NCBI GenBank assembly: GCA_964622035.1
Contig: CAZUPF010000003.1
Span: forward strand, 1-30,181
DNA: 30,181 nucleotides
From: CAZUPF01 sp964622035
GTDB lineage: Bacteria; Patescibacteriota; WWE3; JAUXAW01; JAYEID01
Reading direction: 5' to 3'
Shown in pieces: positions 29,175 through 30,181 of this stretch (its first letter is position 1; each line of letters opens with the position of its first letter). A program made the translations under genes and the position numbers. The notes beneath the pieces are model-generated. The model did no database searches, was not told the origin of the DNA, and saw nothing but the letters and a program-made list of their open reading frames with translations.

Positions 29175-29259
29175 CGCCAGAGGAAAAGCCCGTAGGGGGT
29201 AGATCGCCGTTTCTTTGTTGGGAGTGTTTTGGGTTCGAATCCCGCCGGCGATCTTTTTT
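29175..29259 (+). ncRNA. Small RNA or leader with a tRNA-acceptor-like terminator
   Basis: GATCGCCG (29202-29209) pairs perfectly with CGGCGATC (29246-29253), followed by six T (29254-29259). Between the arms lies a complete tRNA T-arm-like hairpin with GGGTTCGAATCCC (29231-29243), in the exact position it would have in a tRNA before the 3' acceptor strand. Only 19 bases replace the D and anticodon arms, and there is no CCA. The 5' part includes GAGGAAAAGCCCG. It is either a free small RNA of about 85 nt or an attenuator for the gene at 29323. Confidence 0.5.
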
Positions 29260-29322
29260 CACGGTTGATGAGACGTACATAGTTTGGGCGGATTCTACAT
29301 CGGGACAGGAGAGGAGCGATAC

Positions 29323-29871
29323 ATGGGAGGTCAGCAGGTTAAATTGGAGAGGACGATGCTGTCGGTACTAGTTGGGCGCTACCCAGCTCTTGAGGGGAAG
29401 TTGGCGCGGCGATTCGGTCGGCTGCTTGTGGGCTACCTTCTCGGGGGCTCTTGGGTGCTAAACGGTTGTGACCCTGACGAATGTCTTACTATAGAGGGGG
29501 ATGCTAACCGGAAGGTAGCTGCTGTTTTGGCTACGGCTCAGAAGCTGGCAGAGGAGTCGTCCCACCGGTCGTCAGAGCGGGCGCTGGGCGAGACCGTTAA
29601 GTTTCTGGGGCGTTTGCGTAAGGGAACTACCCGCCGGGCTATACAGAAGATTATCCGGGGAGAATCTGTGGACTACCCGGCGATTGAGTTGGAAGCGCTG
29701 TACCGCCTTAGGTGTGATAGACAGGCCATTTCGCGCTATCTTTCTGCGCGTGGGACGCTGCCAGAGGATTCCTTGCGCTTGTTACGACGAGCGAGGCAGG
29801 AATTCCACAGCGCATTATTTAGTCGGCTTGGTGGGGAAAGCTTTCCGACATTGCGTGCTTCTGCTGCATAA
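29323..29871 (+). CDS. Unrecognised basic helical protein (182 aa)
   Basis: The product is soluble and arginine-rich. A glycine/leucine stretch, GRLLVGYLLGGSWVLNG (near 32-48), precedes a helical, charged C-terminal half with RRAIQKIIRGE and SLRLLRRARQEFHSALFSRL. No family, signal peptide or catalytic motif is recognised. The frame is open from 29284, but GGAGAGGAG lies 6 bases before ATG 29323, which is the better start. The gene has its own terminator, which overlaps the end of the convergent rarA. The only clear promoter upstream is the one before the tRNA-like RNA, so read-through of that terminator may control it. Confidence 0.6.
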   Translation: MGGQQVKLERTMLSVLVGRYPALEGKLARRFGRLLVGYLLGGSWVLNGCDPDECLTIEGDANRKVAAVLATAQKLAEESSHRSSERALGETVKFLGRLRKGTTRRAIQKIIRGESVDYPAIELEALYRLRCDRQAISRYLSARGTLPEDSLRLLRRARQEFHSALFSRLGGESFPTLRASAA

Positions 29872-29888
29872 CTCTAGTGGTTATTGCG

Positions 29889-30181
29889 CTACTTTTGGAC
29901 CGTACCGTCCTGATCTTGGACAGTGCGGTCTTTTTTTTGGTGGTAATATTTGCGTCCCTTTAGTTTCTCTGGTAGGTAGGTTATCCCCGCGACAAAATTC
30001 CCCTCGTAATTGTGAGGGTATCTATAATCCTTCCCGTAGTCTAACCCTTTCATCAGCTCGGTGACGGGGTTACGCAGGTGTAACGGGATGGGCTCATTTA
30101 GCGTCTTCTGAACATCTTTGGTGACGGCTAGGAGAGCGGCGCAGGAGGCATTGGATTTGGGAGCGGTGGCTAGATAGGCTA
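29889..30181 (-). CDS. rarA: RarA/MgsA-type AAA ATPase, C-terminal part only
   Basis: RarA acts at stalled replication forks. The window holds the last 96 codons or so; the rest lies beyond the right edge. YLATAPKSNASCAALLAV opens the visible part, followed by VPLHLRNAPT-like PIPLHLRNPVTELMKGL, DYGKDYRYPHNYEGNF and the end block YLPEKLKGRKYY. These are the conserved C-terminal motifs of RarA. The reading frame then runs 16 more codons through the terminator hairpin of the opposite gene (tail QKKDRTVQDQDGTVQK), so the tail is encoded by terminator DNA. Confidence 0.88.
   Translation of the reverse strand, partial: AYLATAPKSNASCAALLAVTKDVQKTLNEPIPLHLRNPVTELMKGLDYGKDYRYPHNYEGNFVAGITYLPEKLKGRKYYHQKKDRTVQDQDGTVQK
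29898..29938 (+). terminator. Rho-independent terminator overlapping rarA
   Basis: GACCGTACCGTCC (29898-29910) pairs with GGACAGTGCGGTC (29918-29930) over TGATCTT: 13 positions with one mismatch and one wobble, then eight T (29931-29938). It ends the 182-aa gene while forming the last codons of rarA on the other strand. Confidence 0.92.

Noticed and set aside
29202..29253. Annotating the acceptor/T-arm structure as a tRNA gene
   Set aside because: D and anticodon arms and CCA are absent and the 3' strand runs straight into a T-run, so it cannot decode.
1..30181. CRISPR array, insertion sequence, integrase or prophage
   Set aside because: No regularly spaced repeats, transposase, integrase or phage structural genes were found on either strand. 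The YvlD protein is called 'phage holin' in some databases, but its family is chromosomal.

Overview
This window looks like a chromosomal segment from a small-genome, fermentative bacterium. A Candidate Phyla Radiation (Patescibacteria) lineage is my best inference. It rests on a secG / family 5 solute-binding protein pair with no transporter permeases nearby, a small stand-alone ATP-cone protein, archaeal-type triosephosphate isomerase, a cupin-type phosphoglucose isomerase, very compact operons with ATGA overlaps, and many genes that appear to lack a 5' untranslated leader. No rRNA or ribosomal protein gene is present to fix the taxonomy.

Layout. 1-3720 is an accessory region: a tRNA-Leu/tRNA-Pro pair, a HEPN-like protein, a small membrane protein flanked by a 24-bp direct repeat, two unrecognised small proteins with their own promoters and strong ribosome binding sites, a structured 180-nt leader RNA, and a frameshifted ATP-cone gene. 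3752-9796 holds tRNA-Gly and tRNA-Arg directly abutting tpiA, a convergent yvlD-secG-SBP operon, a secreted transglutaminase-like protein, lexA and dedA. 9801-12659 is a four-subunit pyruvate:ferredoxin oxidoreductase operon (porG-porD-porA-porB on the minus strand), divergent from rsmI. 13395-23020 is one long minus-strand operon, ruvB-pmm-pgi-ppsA-eno-gpmI-pduL-ackA. 23141-25127 is a self-contained cassette with promoter, two paralogous serpin-like genes and terminator, lying between ruvB and ruvC-ruvA. 25145-29104 carries ruvA, ruvC, iscU, iscS and thiI. 29160-29938 is a unit with a tRNA-like terminator RNA and an unrecognised protein, and the right edge cuts into rarA.

How the genes work together. 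Pgi and Pmm interconvert hexose phosphates, TpiA and GpmI/Eno run the triose and lower part of glycolysis, PpsA links PEP and pyruvate, Por makes acetyl-CoA and reduced ferredoxin, and PduL plus AckA turn acetyl-CoA into acetate with ATP. IscS/IscU supply sulfur and Fe-S clusters (Por needs several) and probably feed ThiI for tRNA 4-thiouridine. RuvA, RuvB, RuvC, LexA and RarA are the recombination and SOS set.

The two most unusual signals are the serpin-like gene pair, whose predicted reactive loops differ, and a split in expression signals. Core genes tend to have an extended -10 box only 6-10 bases before the start codon (leaderless mRNAs), while most accessory genes have long leaders and strong Shine-Dalgarno sites. 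All identifications come from reading motifs by eye; no database search was run.
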